Source of the DNA: Microbacterium sp. BR1
GTDB taxonomy: Bacteria > Actinomycetota > Actinomycetes > Actinomycetales > Microbacteriaceae
Direction of reading: 5' to 3'
Assembly: GCF_002812725.1 (NCBI RefSeq)
Contig: NZ_NMUN01000005.1
Coordinates: forward strand, 186,001-250,000
Length of the DNA stretch: 64,000 nt
The notes under the pieces: model-generated
Told to the model about the DNA's origin: nothing
The model's database searches: none
The model's input: the letters and a program-made list of their open reading frames with translations, nothing else
In this document: in pieces, positions 24,097 through 36,278 of the stretch
How the letters are laid out: the number at the start of each line of letters is the position of its first letter
How positions within the stretch are numbered: position 1 is the first letter of the stretch
Made by a program: the position numbers and the translations under genes

Positions 24097-25782
24097 GTGC
24101 AGCCGGCCAGCGACCTCGACCCCGCACGCACGGGTCCCGTCAGCACCGACGCGGCCGGCGCAGGCCCGATCGCCACGGGACCGATCGCCACAGGCCCTGT
24201 CGCCACGGGCCCGATCGCGACAGGCCCGATCGCCGCAGATCCCTTGCTGCCGCCGGATCGCCCGACCGTGTTCGAGCGATTCGGGCGGCGACTCCGGAGT
24301 CTGCCCCGCGTCGGCGGCCTCTGGCACTGGCTCGCGCCCGCCCTGGTCACGCTCCTCGCGGCTGTGCTGCGCCTCGCCAACCTCGGCCATCCGCACGCGC
24401 TCGTCTTCGACGAGACGTACTACGCGAAGGATGCCTGGACGCTCGCGCACCTCGGCTACGAGTCGAAATGGCCCGAGGGCGCCGACAAGGCCTTCCTGTC
24501 CGGCGACACCATGTCTTTCCTGACCGACGGCAGCTTCGTCGTGCATCCCCCGCTCGGCAAGTGGCTCATCGCCCTGGGCTACGGCGTCTTCGGCGCCGAC
24601 ACCGCGTGGGGATGGCGCCTCGCGGCCGCGCTGGCCGGCACCGCGGCCGTGCTCGTGCTGATCCTGATCGCCCGCAGACTGACCGGCTCGACGGTCTGGG
24701 CGTGCATCGCCGGCCTGCTCCTCGCGGTCGATGGGCTCGGGATCGTCCTCGGCCGTGTGGCTCTGCTCGACGGATTCCTGATGCTGCTGGTGCTGCTGGC
24801 GTTCTGGTTCGTCCTGATCGATCGCGAACGGATGCAGACCCGCATCGCCCTCGCGGCGACCGGCGACGACCCGCCGGCCTGGGGCCCGATGCTGTGGTCT
24901 CGCCCGTGGATCCTCGCCGCGGGTGCGGCTCTCGGCGCGGCGACCTCGGTCAAGTGGTCGGGCCTCTATGTGCTGGCGGCGCTCGGCATCTACCTGGTCG
25001 TGACCGATGCTCTCACGCGCCGCCGCGCGGGCATCCGGCGCTGGCTTCCGGATGCGACACTCCGCCAGGGGCCCGCGACGTTCCTGCTCCTGGTGCCGGT
25101 CGCGGCGATCGTCTACCTCACGACCTGGACGGGATGGCTCGTCACCCAGGGCGGCTACGACCGGGACTCGGACGCCAATCCCCTGCTCGCCCTGTGGAAC
25201 TACCACCAGGCGATCTACAACTTCCACGTCGGACTGACCAGTGGTCACTCCTATGCCTCACCGGCCTGGCAATGGCCGCTGCTGCTGCGCCCGACGTCGA
25301 TGTACTGGCAGAAGACCGAGCAGGGTGTCGACGGATGCGACATGGCCGGTGGTTGCGTGCAGGCGATCTCGAGCATCCCGAACCCGCTGATCTGGTACGC
25401 GGGCGTCGGCGCGATCGTGTTCTTGGCGGTCCGCCTCGCCTGGCCGGGCACGGGGCGATCGAGGGACTGGCGATCGGCCTTCGTGCTGACCGGTGTCGCG
25501 GCGACCTACCTGCCCTGGCTGCTCTACCCCGAGCGCACGATCTTCCAGTTCTACACGATCGTGATCGTGCCGTTCCTGATCCTCGCGCTCGTGCTCGCGC
25601 TGCGTCGCATCGCCGGTCCGCCCGGTGCCCCGACCGACCGCCGTACGAGCGGCCAGGGCGCGGTCGCGGCGTTCCTGCTGGTCGCGTTCGCGGTGTCGGT
25701 CTTCTGGTATCCGCTGTGGACCGCCCTCGAGGTGCCGTACGAATTCTGGCGGCTGCACAACTGGATGTTCAGCTGGATCTGA
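24097..25782 (+). CDS. pmt: Protein O-mannosyltransferase (GT39)
   Basis: 561 residues. It transfers mannose from polyprenyl-phosphate-mannose to Ser/Thr of secreted proteins. Conserved features: the Asp-Glu pair in VFDETYYAKD after the first helix, HPPLGKW in the first loop, about ten membrane helices and the C-terminal PYEFWRLHNWMFSWI. The GTG start lies 6 bp downstream of TAGGCT (leaderless). The first 50 residues include five tandem GP(I/V)AT units, which are not part of the enzyme family and probably form a flexible cytoplasmic tail. Confidence 0.93.
   Translation: MQPASDLDPARTGPVSTDAAGAGPIATGPIATGPVATGPIATGPIAADPLLPPDRPTVFERFGRRLRSLPRVGGLWHWLAPALVTLLAAVLRLANLGHPHALVFDETYYAKDAWTLAHLGYESKWPEGADKAFLSGDTMSFLTDGSFVVHPPLGKWLIALGYGVFGADTAWGWRLAAALAGTAAVLVLILIARRLTGSTVWACIAGLLLAVDGLGIVLGRVALLDGFLMLLVLLAFWFVLIDRERMQTRIALAATGDDPPAWGPMLWSRPWILAAGAALGAATSVKWSGLYVLAALGIYLVVTDALTRRRAGIRRWLPDATLRQGPATFLLLVPVAAIVYLTTWTGWLVTQGGYDRDSDANPLLALWNYHQAIYNFHVGLTSGHSYASPAWQWPLLLRPTSMYWQKTEQGVDGCDMAGGCVQAISSIPNPLIWYAGVGAIVFLAVRLAWPGTGRSRDWRSAFVLTGVAATYLPWLLYPERTIFQFYTIVIVPFLILALVLALRRIAGPPGAPTDRRTSGQGAVAAFLLVAFAVSVFWYPLWTALEVPYEFWRLHNWMFSWI
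24163..24237 (+). repeat. Five tandem 15-bp repeats inside pmt
   Basis: Five in-frame copies of a unit like GGCCCGATCGCCACG encode (GPIAT)5. Copies differ at one to three mostly silent positions, so the array is old enough to drift yet keeps frame. Copy-number change would only lengthen the N-terminal tail. Confidence 0.9.
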
Positions 25783-25814
25783 CGCACGTCACGACGTCCC
25801 GCTAGCCTCCCGAA

Positions 25815-27695
<1,881 letters not shown>

Positions 27696-27700
27696 GTGCG

Positions 27701-28546
<846 letters not shown>

Positions 28547-28600
28547 CTAGGGAGCCTCGCGCATCCGTGGGGCGGGGGTTGACATCCCCGACGGCGCGGC

Positions 28601-28652
28601 GAACGGACGCAACATGCCGTGCGCCCCGCCGCCCACGCGGCATGTTGCGTCC
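28601..28652. repeat. Dispersed palindrome copy 3 (diverged REP-like element)
   Basis: Left arm GAACGGACGCAACATGCCG matches the arm of the copies at 20697 and 41260 at 16 of 19 positions. The inner 15 bp pair perfectly with CGGCATGTTGCGTCC across an 18-nt loop. The paired changes in both arms keep the stem, which argues that folding is maintained. It lies between two minus-strand genes and could also end transcription of the nitrilase-like gene. Confidence 0.6.
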
Positions 28653-28686
28653 ACTCACGGGGCTGACCTGTCGCGACGGCGACGAG

Positions 28687-30042
28687 TCAACCCGCGGGCG
28701 GTGCAGGCGGGCCGAGCGCGAGCGGAGCGCGCAGGCCGTAGACGTGCACGGCGCCGGGGCCACCGGCGAAGAACGTGTCGAGCGTCGGCGGCGCCGCCAC
28801 CGGGACCACGGTGACGAGGTCATCGGCGAATCGTGCGAGCTGGGCATCCGACGAGCTCGGTGACCGACCGTCATCCCCCACCGCCGGGCTCACGACACCC
28901 GCGAGCTGCGTGTGCGCGCGATAGCGCGGGTTTGCGGGATCGATGTAGTTGCCGTAGGCGCTCTGCACCCCGAACACCGGCCCCGACCCGGTGGGCATGA
29001 TGCTGTCGCCCGCCGCGATCTGACCGTCGACGTTGAACGCGAAGCCGCCCGCTATCGACGCGATGGAACCGAGCGACAGAGCCGCGCCGCACGACGGCAC
29101 GATCTGGATGTCGATGCCCTCGTCGACGAATCCGTCTCCGCGGGGCCAGCGCGTTCGCGACAGCGCTCCCCGCAGGCGGGCGTCGGCGTGATCGAGGCAG
29201 ATCTCGACGGCGATGTCCGTGGCCGCGCCCTCGCCGGTTCCCAACCGCAGAATCGCGTGGGCGTCGAACGGGTCGCGCTTGAGGTCGCCCGCCGACAGGT
29301 CGACGTACGGATGGGCCGTCATCTGCTCGGTCACGACGTCGTCGCGGCCCGTGACGTCCCAGAGCACGAGATCCTCGGCCGAGTCGAAGACCTTGTCGGT
29401 CGTGGCGGCGTGGGCGGCGAACGCCGCGCCCGGCGATCCGAGCGGGGTGGCGCTGACGATCACCGCCCGGTTGCGGACCTGCAGGACCGGATGCGCGTGG
29501 CCCCACTGCAGGTAGTCGTCGATCATGTCGAAGACCTTCGCGGCGTCATCGGCCGCGGCCTGGCGGTAGCGGTGCGCGAGGTCGGCGACGACGCCGTTGC
29601 GGACGGTCGTCGTGGCGCGCGAGAACACCTCGCGCGGGTCATCCGCTGCGGCGGTGACCGCCGTGCCGAAGACGAAGACCCAGTTCGGGTACTCGGCCGG
29701 CGGGAACTCGGCGACGAGGCGCTCGAGGATGCGGTCGACCGGATCGGGCGCGCCGGTCGCGTGCAGGTAGGGGCCCTGCGGACCGTGCCAGAAGAACTCG
29801 GGGGCGACGAAGACGTTCAGCACATCGGTTTCGCCCGCCGGCAGGGCGTCACGTGCGGCGTGGACGGCGGCCCGCATGACCGAGAGTCGGCCCCCGACAT
29901 CCGCGTCCACATCGGCGAGCCCGAGATACGTGCCGCCCACAGCCGAGCCGCGGTCGGGGTTTCCGAGCGGCACGATCATGGCCGGGGCCGTCGGAATCGC
30001 GTAGCCGATGAAACGCACGTGTGCGAAACCCTCCGAGCCCAT
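28687..30042 (-). CDS. Nitrilase / carbon-nitrogen hydrolase-like protein
   Basis: 451 residues, longer than usual (about 270-350). A possible Glu-Lys-Cys triad is Glu82 in [11 protein letters not shown], Lys217 in [12 protein letters not shown] and Cys282 in [11 protein letters not shown]; spacing from Glu to Lys is wider than normal, suggesting an insertion around residues 120-210. The Lys assignment is the weakest part. Substrate unknown. The ATG lies 6 bp downstream of TAGGAT (leaderless). It is divergent from hrpA. Confidence 0.55.
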   Translation of the reverse strand: MGSEGFAHVRFIGYAIPTAPAMIVPLGNPDRGSAVGGTYLGLADVDADVGGRLSVMRAAVHAARDALPAGETDVLNVFVAPEFFWHGPQGPYLHATGAPDPVDRILERLVAEFPPAEYPNWVFVFGTAVTAAADDPREVFSRATTTVRNGVVADLAHRYRQAAADDAAKVFDMIDDYLQWGHAHPVLQVRNRAVIVSATPLGSPGAAFAAHAATTDKVFDSAEDLVLWDVTGRDDVVTEQMTAHPYVDLSAGDLKRDPFDAHAILRLGTGEGAATDIAVEICLDHADARLRGALSRTRWPRGDGFVDEGIDIQIVPSCGAALSLGSIASIAGGFAFNVDGQIAAGDSIMPTGSGPVFGVQSAYGNYIDPANPRYRAHTQLAGVVSPAVGDDGRSPSSSDAQLARFADDLVTVVPVAAPPTLDTFFAGGPGAVHVYGLRAPLALGPPAPPAG

Positions 30043-30123
30043 GCGGTCATCCTAGGGTCGCGCCAGCCCGTCCCCCGTGACCGCACGTCCTGCCACGGCG
30101 CGCGCGTCATACGATGGAGGGCT

Positions 30124-33100
30124 ATGCCCGCGCCCGTCCCCGTGATCACGTTCCCGCCGGAGCTGCCCGTCAGCGCCGCCCGGGAAGAGATCGCGCGCGC
30201 CATCGAGGGCAACCAGGTCGTGATCGTCGCCGGAGCAACCGGGTCGGGCAAGACGACGCAGCTGCCGAAGATCTGCCTCGAGCTCGGCCGCACCCGCATC
30301 GCGCACACACAGCCGCGCAGGCTCGCCGCCCGGACGATCGCCGAGCGCATCGCGGAAGAGCTCGAGGTGCCGCTCGGCACCCTCGTCGGGTACAAGGTGC
30401 GCTTCACCGACAACGTGTCGGACCAGACGCTCGTCGCACTCATGACCGACGGCATCCTGCTGAACGAGATCCACCGCGACCGGCTGCTGCGCCGCTACGA
30501 CACGATCATCATCGACGAGGCCCACGAGCGCAGCCTCAACATCGACTTCCTGCTCGGGTACCTCACGCGGATCCTGCCGGAGCGGCCCGATTTGAAGGTC
30601 ATCGTGACGTCCGCGACGATCGACCCGCAGAGCTTCGCAAAGCACTTCGCGGATGCCTCGGGCACACCCGCCCCCATCGTCGAGGTGTCGGGGCGGACCT
30701 TTCCCGTCGACATCCGGTACCGCCCCCTCGTCCGCGAGGCGGACATCCCGAAGGAGCGACCCGCGCAGAACGTGCCGGACGCGGCCGATGACACGACTCC
30801 AGCCCCATCGGACCTCCGTGATGTCCGGGATGCGGCGGAGCAGGCACCCATCGACGAGGCACCGTACGACGTCGAGGGCGACGAGGTGGCCGGGATCGTG
30901 CAGGCGCTGCGCGAACTCGAGCGCGAGGCCCCGGGCGATGTGCTCGTCTTCCTGCCGGGCGAGGCCGAGATCCGCGACGCCGCCGACGCCGTCCGCGGCG
31001 CCTACGCGCAGGCCACGGCACCGACCGAGGTCCTCCCCCTCTTCGGGCGGCTGTCGTCCGCCGAGCAGCACCGCGTCTTCGAGCCCTCGCGTGTCGCCGG
31101 CGTGCGGCGACGGGTCGTGCTCGCCACGAACGTCGCCGAGACCAGCCTGACCGTGCCCGGCATCCGCTACGTCATCGACACCGGCACCGCCCGGATGTCG
31201 CGCTACAGCAATCGCGCGAAGGTGCAGCGCCTGCCGATCGAGGCCGTTTCGCAGGCATCCGCTCAGCAGCGGTCCGGCCGCGCCGGACGCACGAGCGCGG
31301 GCATCGCGATCCGCCTGTATGCCGCGGACGACTTCGCCAAGCGCCCGGAGTTCACCGAGCCCGAGATCCTGCGCACGAGCCTCGCCTCGGTCATCCTGCA
31401 GATGCTCTCGCTCGGCTTCGGCGACATCGAGGCCTTCCCGTTTCTCACGCCGCCGGACTCCCGCGGGGTCAAGGCCGCGCTCGACCTGCTCGGCGAGCTG
31501 GGCGCGGTCGAGCCCGGGCGTGGCGCGCCGCGGTTGACGCGCATCGGGCGCGACATCGCGCGGATGCCGATCGATCCGCGTTTCGCCCGCATGCTCATCG
31601 AGGCTCAGCGCACCGGCGCGATCCACGAGGTGCTGCCGATCGTGGCGGGCATGTCGATCCAGGACGTCCGCGAGCGCCCCGAGGAACGCCGCGAAGAGGC
31701 GGACCGGCTGCACGCGCGCTTCGCCGATCCGACGAGCGACTTCGTCGCGCTGCTCAACCTCTGGAATCACCTGCAGGAGGCGCAGCGCGAGAACGGATCG
31801 AGCGCGTTCCGGCGCCTGTGCCGCGCCGAGCACCTCAACTATGTCCGCGTGCGGGAGTGGTTCGACGTCCATCGGCAGATCCGCAGCCTCGTCCCCGCGC
31901 AGAAGCGCCCGCGCGAGGGTGCCCGTTCCGACCGAGACGGTGCCGGTTCCACCGCCGACGGGCAAGCCACCGACCCCGCCGCGATCCACCGCGCGATCCT
32001 CGCCGGCCTGCTCTCGCACATCGGTCTGATCGACGAGCGCGCGGCGCAGAAGGGCACCGCCCAGAAGAGCGCCGCTCCCGCCCGCCGCGCCCCGTCCCCC
32101 GAGTACCTCGGCGCCCGAGGCATCCGCTTCGCGATCTTCCCCGGCTCGGGGCTCCGCAAGGCCCGCCCGAAGGCCGTCATGGCCGCCGAGCTCGTCGAGA
32201 CCTCGCGCCTGTACGCCCGCACGGTCGCCGCGATCGATCCCGCCTGGGCCGAGCCCCTCGCGGGCGACCTCGCGAAGCGCCAGGTGAGCGAGCCGCACTG
32301 GTCGAAGGATGCCGGGGCCGCCGTCGCCTACGAGAAGGTCACGCTCTTCGGGGTCGAGATCATCCCCCGCCGTCGTGTGCAGTTCGCCCGGATCGACCGG
32401 GCGGGTGCGCGGGAGCTCTTCGTCCGCCACGCCCTGGTCGAGGGCGAGTGGGATCCGTCGAAGATCGACAAGCGCCTGACGAGCTTCGCGCGGGCCAACG
32501 ACGAGCTGCGCCGTCGTCTCGAACGCGTCGAGGAGCGCGAACGGCGCCGCGACATCCTGGCCGGCGACGAGGCCGTGTTCGCCTTCTACGACGCACGCAT
32601 CCCGCGCGATGTCTTCGACGTGCGCTCGTTCGAGAACTGGTGGGTCGAGGCATCCGCCCGCACCCCGAAACTGCTCACGATGCGCGAGCAGGACCTGCTC
32701 GAGGGCGAGGCGCGATCGGATGCGGCGGACTTCCCGACCCGGTGGACCCAGGGCGATCAGACCCTGACGCTCGCCTACCGCTTCGAGCCGGGCGCGCCCG
32801 ACGACGGCGTCGCGGTGATCGTGCCGCTGGCGCTCCTCGCGAGTGTTCGCCCGGATGGCTTCGACTGGCAGGTTCCGGGGCTGCGACCGGATCTCGTGAC
32901 GGCGCTGCTGCGCGCGCTGCCGAAGTCCATCCGGCGGCACGTCGTGCCCGCGGCCGACTGGGCCGCGAAGTTCGCCGACGACCTGGCCGGCGCGGGGCCG
33001 GAGAATCACGCGGGCCTGCCCCCGACGTCCCTCGCTGCCGCGCTGGCGAAGCTCATCCAGCGAGTCGCCAATCAGCCCGTGACGGTCGATGACTTCGAGA

Positions 33101-34194
33101 TGGACCGCGTCCCCGCGCACCTGCGCCCGACGTTCCGTGTCGTGGACGAGCGCGGACGCACGGTCGGATCGGGTCGCGACCTGCGCGACCTGCAAGAGAC
33201 CCTGTCGGGACGCGCCCGCGAGAGCGTCGCGACCCGACTCGCGGCCCCGCCCTCGACAGGCAAGCCCCGCCGCGGCCCCGCCGCACCGGTCGGCCCGTCG
33301 CCCGCAGGCGACGCATCCGTCCGCGAACGCGAGGGAATCACCGCCTGGGACCTCGGCGAGCTGCCGCCGGTCGTCGACACGCGCGTGGCCGGCGGGGTCG
33401 TCCGCGGGTACCCGACGCTCGTCGACCAGGGCTCGAGCGTTTCGCTACGCATCGAGACCACCCCGGATGCGGCCGAGCGTGCTTTGCGCGTGGGCATCCG
33501 GCGTCTCGTTCTGCTCGCCGTTCCCTCACCCGTGTCGTACGTGCAGGAGCATCTGACCGCGAACGAGAAGCTTGCCCTCGCGGCCTCGCCGTACGCGTCG
33601 GCAAAGGCGCTGATCGAGGATTGCCGGGCGGCCGCGGCCGACGCGCTCATCCGGACCGTGGCGCCGACCGGTGTCGTGCGCAACGCGGAGGACTTCGCGC
33701 GCGTTCGCGACGCCGTCTCGGCAGGGATCGTCGACTCCCTGTTCGCCGCCGTGTCGCTGACCGCACGCATCCTGCTCGCCGCACGCGACGTCGACCGGGC
33801 GCTGCGCGGCCAGAACGCAATGACCCTGCTCGCGGCCCTCGGCGATGTGCGCGCGCAGGTTGCCGGCCTGATCTATCCGGGCTTCGTTCTGCGCACCGGC
33901 ACCGCCCGACTCGCGCAGCTTCCGCGCTACCTCGAGGGGGCTCGGCTGCGGCTCGAGGAGCTCGCCGACACCCCGGGCCGCGACCGGCAGCGCCTCACCG
34001 AGTACGAGCGCGCCGCGGCGGCATATACCGAGGCAGGCGGCACGATCCCGGTGAGTCCGGATGCATCACCCGCCCTCGTGCACGCGCGCTGGCTGCTCGA
34101 GGAGTACCGCGTGAGCCTGTTCGCGCAGCGCCTGGGAACGGCGGAGCCGGTCTCGCTCCCCCGCATCACGAAGGCCCTGCGCGGCGACTCCTGA
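30124..34194 (+). CDS. hrpA: ATP-dependent RNA helicase HrpA (DEAH box)
   Basis: 1356 residues, normal for HrpA. Helicase core: GATGSGKTT (38-46), TQPRRLAAR, DEAH (131-134), SATI, then the second RecA domain with LPGEAEIRDA, TNVAETSLTVPG and QRSGRAGRT. Winged-helix and ratchet domains and the long HrpA-specific C-terminal region with the OB fold and DUF3418-type part follow. HrpA resolves stalled ribosomes on mRNA and helps mRNA processing. The ATG is preceded by TACGAT with 8 bp between. An upstream extension in the same frame is antisense to the nitrilase-like gene and is not real. Confidence 0.96.
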   Translation: MPAPVPVITFPPELPVSAAREEIARAIEGNQVVIVAGATGSGKTTQLPKICLELGRTRIAHTQPRRLAARTIAERIAEELEVPLGTLVGYKVRFTDNVSDQTLVALMTDGILLNEIHRDRLLRRYDTIIIDEAHERSLNIDFLLGYLTRILPERPDLKVIVTSATIDPQSFAKHFADASGTPAPIVEVSGRTFPVDIRYRPLVREADIPKERPAQNVPDAADDTTPAPSDLRDVRDAAEQAPIDEAPYDVEGDEVAGIVQALRELEREAPGDVLVFLPGEAEIRDAADAVRGAYAQATAPTEVLPLFGRLSSAEQHRVFEPSRVAGVRRRVVLATNVAETSLTVPGIRYVIDTGTARMSRYSNRAKVQRLPIEAVSQASAQQRSGRAGRTSAGIAIRLYAADDFAKRPEFTEPEILRTSLASVILQMLSLGFGDIEAFPFLTPPDSRGVKAALDLLGELGAVEPGRGAPRLTRIGRDIARMPIDPRFARMLIEAQRTGAIHEVLPIVAGMSIQDVRERPEERREEADRLHARFADPTSDFVALLNLWNHLQEAQRENGSSAFRRLCRAEHLNYVRVREWFDVHRQIRSLVPAQKRPREGARSDRDGAGSTADGQATDPAAIHRAILAGLLSHIGLIDERAAQKGTAQKSAAPARRAPSPEYLGARGIRFAIFPGSGLRKARPKAVMAAELVETSRLYARTVAAIDPAWAEPLAGDLAKRQVSEPHWSKDAGAAVAYEKVTLFGVEIIPRRRVQFARIDRAGARELFVRHALVEGEWDPSKIDKRLTSFARANDELRRRLERVEERERRRDILAGDEAVFAFYDARIPRDVFDVRSFENWWVEASARTPKLLTMREQDLLEGEARSDAADFPTRWTQGDQTLTLAYRFEPGAPDDGVAVIVPLALLASVRPDGFDWQVPGLRPDLVTALLRALPKSIRRHVVPAADWAAKFADDLAGAGPENHAGLPPTSLAAALAKLIQRVANQPVTVDDFEMDRVPAHLRPTFRVVDERGRTVGSGRDLRDLQETLSGRARESVATRLAAPPSTGKPRRGPAAPVGPSPAGDASVREREGITAWDLGELPPVVDTRVAGGVVRGYPTLVDQGSSVSLRIETTPDAAERALRVGIRRLVLLAVPSPVSYVQEHLTANEKLALAASPYASAKALIEDCRAAAADALIRTVAPTGVVRNAEDFARVRDAVSAGIVDSLFAAVSLTARILLAARDVDRALRGQNAMTLLAALGDVRAQVAGLIYPGFVLRTGTARLAQLPRYLEGARLRLEELADTPGRDRQRLTEYERAAAAYTEAGGTIPVSPDASPALVHARWLLEEYRVSLFAQRLGTAEPVSLPRITKALRGDS

Positions 34195-34224
34195 CACGCC
34201 CGTCGGTCATCCTTCCGGCGGGAT

Positions 34225-34269
34225 GTGGGGCGGCTCGGATGCTGCGGGGCAGGTTCTGCCGCGCCCCAC
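34225..34269. terminator. Hairpin after hrpA
   Basis: GTGGGGCGGC and GCCGCGCCCCAC can pair with a 2-nt bulge across a 23-nt loop, starting 30 bp after the hrpA stop. There is no U-tract, so this is a candidate terminator only. Confidence 0.4.
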
Positions 34270-34363
34270 AGCACACCGGCCGCCCCGGTTCGGGGCTCGC
34301 GCGCGACACCGAGGGCTACGCTCGAGACACAGCGCTGTCGCCGACGAGGGAGAACTCATCACC

Positions 34364-35305
34364 ATGACCCGTGCAGTCGTCTACGCCGAGTTCGGCGGTC
34401 CCGACGTCCTGACCGTCGTCGAAACTCCGACTCCCGACATCCGCCCGGCCCACCTGATCGTGCGCGTCGAGGCTGCGGGCGTAAACCCCATCGATGCCAA
34501 GCTGCGCGCGGGGATCCGCCCGTCCGCCACGATCGACGCACCCCGCCACATCGGACGTGACGGCGCCGGCGTGGTCGTCGCGGTCGGCGATGACGTCCAG
34601 GGCTTCCGCGTCGGCGACCCGGTCGCGTTCCGCGAGACATCGGGCACCTACGCGAGCGAGGTCAGGGTAGCCGCGCACAACGCGATCCCGCGGCCGCCGT
34701 CGGTCTCGGCCGCCGCGGGAGCCGGCATCGGCATCCCCGTCGGCACGGCCTACCAGGTGCTGCGCTCGCTCGACGTGCGCGCGGGCGACACCCTTCTGCT
34801 GCACGCCGGATCCGGATCCGTCGGCCAGGCCGCCATCCAGTACGCCGTGCTCTGGGGCGCGACCGTCATCGCAACCGCCAGCGAGGGGCGCTTCGATCGC
34901 GTTCGTGCGCTCGGCGCGACTCCGGTCGTGTACGGCGATGGACTGCTGGAGCGCGTTCGCGAGGCCGCACCGCAGGGGGTCACGGTGGCGTTCGACGCGG
35001 CGGGAACCGACGAGGCGCTCGAGGTGTCGTGCGAACTCGTCCCCGACCGCAACCGCATCGGCACGATCGTGCGCGGACAGGATGCCGGAGACTACGGCGT
35101 ACGCGCTTTCGGCGGCGGCAGTTCCACGCCCCTGACCGAAACCGAGCTCGCGTGGCGCGCCGAGGCATTCCCCGTCACGATGGCGCTGCTCGCCGCGGGG
35201 GCCTTTTCGATCGAGGAGGGCCCGTCGTTCTCGCTCGACGAGGCCGCCGAGGCTCACCGAGCGATCGAGGACGGCGTCGACGGCAAGATCGTCATCGTCC
35301 CCTGA
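34364..35305 (+). CDS. NADP-dependent zinc-free alcohol dehydrogenase / quinone oxidoreductase
   Basis: 313 residues, medium-chain reductase fold. The N-terminal GroES-like part includes AAGVNPIDAKLRAG and HIGRDGAGVVVAVG; the Rossmann part has HAGSGSVGQAAIQYA. No zinc-ligand cysteines are seen, so it belongs to the quinone-reductase branch that reduces quinones or enones with NADPH. The ATG has GAGGGAGAA upstream. It stands alone, converging with sseA. Confidence 0.9.
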   Translation: MTRAVVYAEFGGPDVLTVVETPTPDIRPAHLIVRVEAAGVNPIDAKLRAGIRPSATIDAPRHIGRDGAGVVVAVGDDVQGFRVGDPVAFRETSGTYASEVRVAAHNAIPRPPSVSAAAGAGIGIPVGTAYQVLRSLDVRAGDTLLLHAGSGSVGQAAIQYAVLWGATVIATASEGRFDRVRALGATPVVYGDGLLERVREAAPQGVTVAFDAAGTDEALEVSCELVPDRNRIGTIVRGQDAGDYGVRAFGGGSSTPLTETELAWRAEAFPVTMALLAAGAFSIEEGPSFSLDEAAEAHRAIEDGVDGKIVIVP

Positions 35306-35309
35306 GGAC

Positions 35310-36152
35310 CTATACCGGGTTCGGCCCCGTGACGACGGGACGATCGGGAAGATTCGACCACTGGCTCCACGAGCCCGGGTAGAGCCGCGGCGTGAGTCCC
35401 GCCAGGGTGAGAGCGACGAAGGCGTGGGATGCCGTGACGCCCGATCCGCATGACACGGCGACGGGTGCCGACGCGTCGATGCCAAGCTCTTCGAAGCGGG
35501 CTCGCAGGGTGCCGGGCGGGAGGAACCACCCGTCCTCGTCGACATTGCCCGTGGTCGGCGCGTTGAGCGACCCCGGGATGTGACCCGCCCGTGGATCGAT
35601 CGGCTCGACGTCGCCGCGATAGCGCTCGGGTGCGCGCACGTCGAGCAGGGCGCCGGATGCCGCGAGTTCCGCGGCCTCGTCGATCGAAACCTGTGCGAGG
35701 TGCCCTGCCGAGAGGGTCACGGACCCGGGTGCCGGCACGACATCGCCCGCTTCGAGGGGCAGCCCGGCGGCGGTCCACGCCCGCAGTGACCCGTCGAGGA
35801 TCCGCACGTCCACGATGCCGCCGTCGGTGAGCACCCACCAGGCCCGCGCGGCCGAGAGCGACTTCAGGTCGTCGTAGACGACCACCGTGTCGCCGTCGTC
35901 GATCCCCCACCGGCGCGCCGAGGCCTGCAATGCCGAGACGTCCGGAAGCGGGTGACGCCCGTCCGTCGGTTCACCGTGCGCCGCCAGGTCGTCGTCGAGA
36001 CTGACGTACACGGCCCCCGGAATGTGCCCCCCGAGGTATTCGGGGCGCCCGTCCGGTCGATCCAGGCGCCACCGCACGTCGAGCACGCGCACGGGCGCAC
36101 CCGCGGCGATCAGGGCGGCGAGGGCGTCGGGGGTGATGAGGATGTCGGACAT
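35310..36152 (-). CDS. sseA: Thiosulfate / 3-mercaptopyruvate sulfurtransferase
   Basis: 280 residues with two rhodanese domains. The N-terminal domain keeps the fold without catalytic Cys; the C-terminal one carries Cys235 in the loop SCGSGVTAS. CGSGVT points to the mercaptopyruvate branch, since thiosulfate rhodaneses tend to have CRxGxR/T. It forms a persulfide and passes sulfur to cyanide or thiols. GGGAGAA precedes the ATG. Divergent from the Gfo/Idh gene. Confidence 0.9.
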   Translation of the reverse strand: MSDILITPDALAALIAAGAPVRVLDVRWRLDRPDGRPEYLGGHIPGAVYVSLDDDLAAHGEPTDGRHPLPDVSALQASARRWGIDDGDTVVVYDDLKSLSAARAWWVLTDGGIVDVRILDGSLRAWTAAGLPLEAGDVVPAPGSVTLSAGHLAQVSIDEAAELAASGALLDVRAPERYRGDVEPIDPRAGHIPGSLNAPTTGNVDEDGWFLPPGTLRARFEELGIDASAPVAVSCGSGVTASHAFVALTLAGLTPRLYPGSWSQWSNLPDRPVVTGPNPV

Positions 36153-36278
36153 GGTTCTCCCGTCTACAGCTCCAGGGTAGGTCGCGGCGCCCGGGCCCCG
36201 CTCGTGCCATCCGCGCGAAGACTCGAGCACAGCGCGACGACCCCGCGGCACGTCCCACCCCGCGGGTAGGCTCGGGGC

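Noticed and set aside
28912..30123. 404-residue N-terminal extension of HrpA
   Set aside because: Antisense to the nitrilase-like gene and of shadow composition; HrpA has a good start and TACGAT promoter at 30124.
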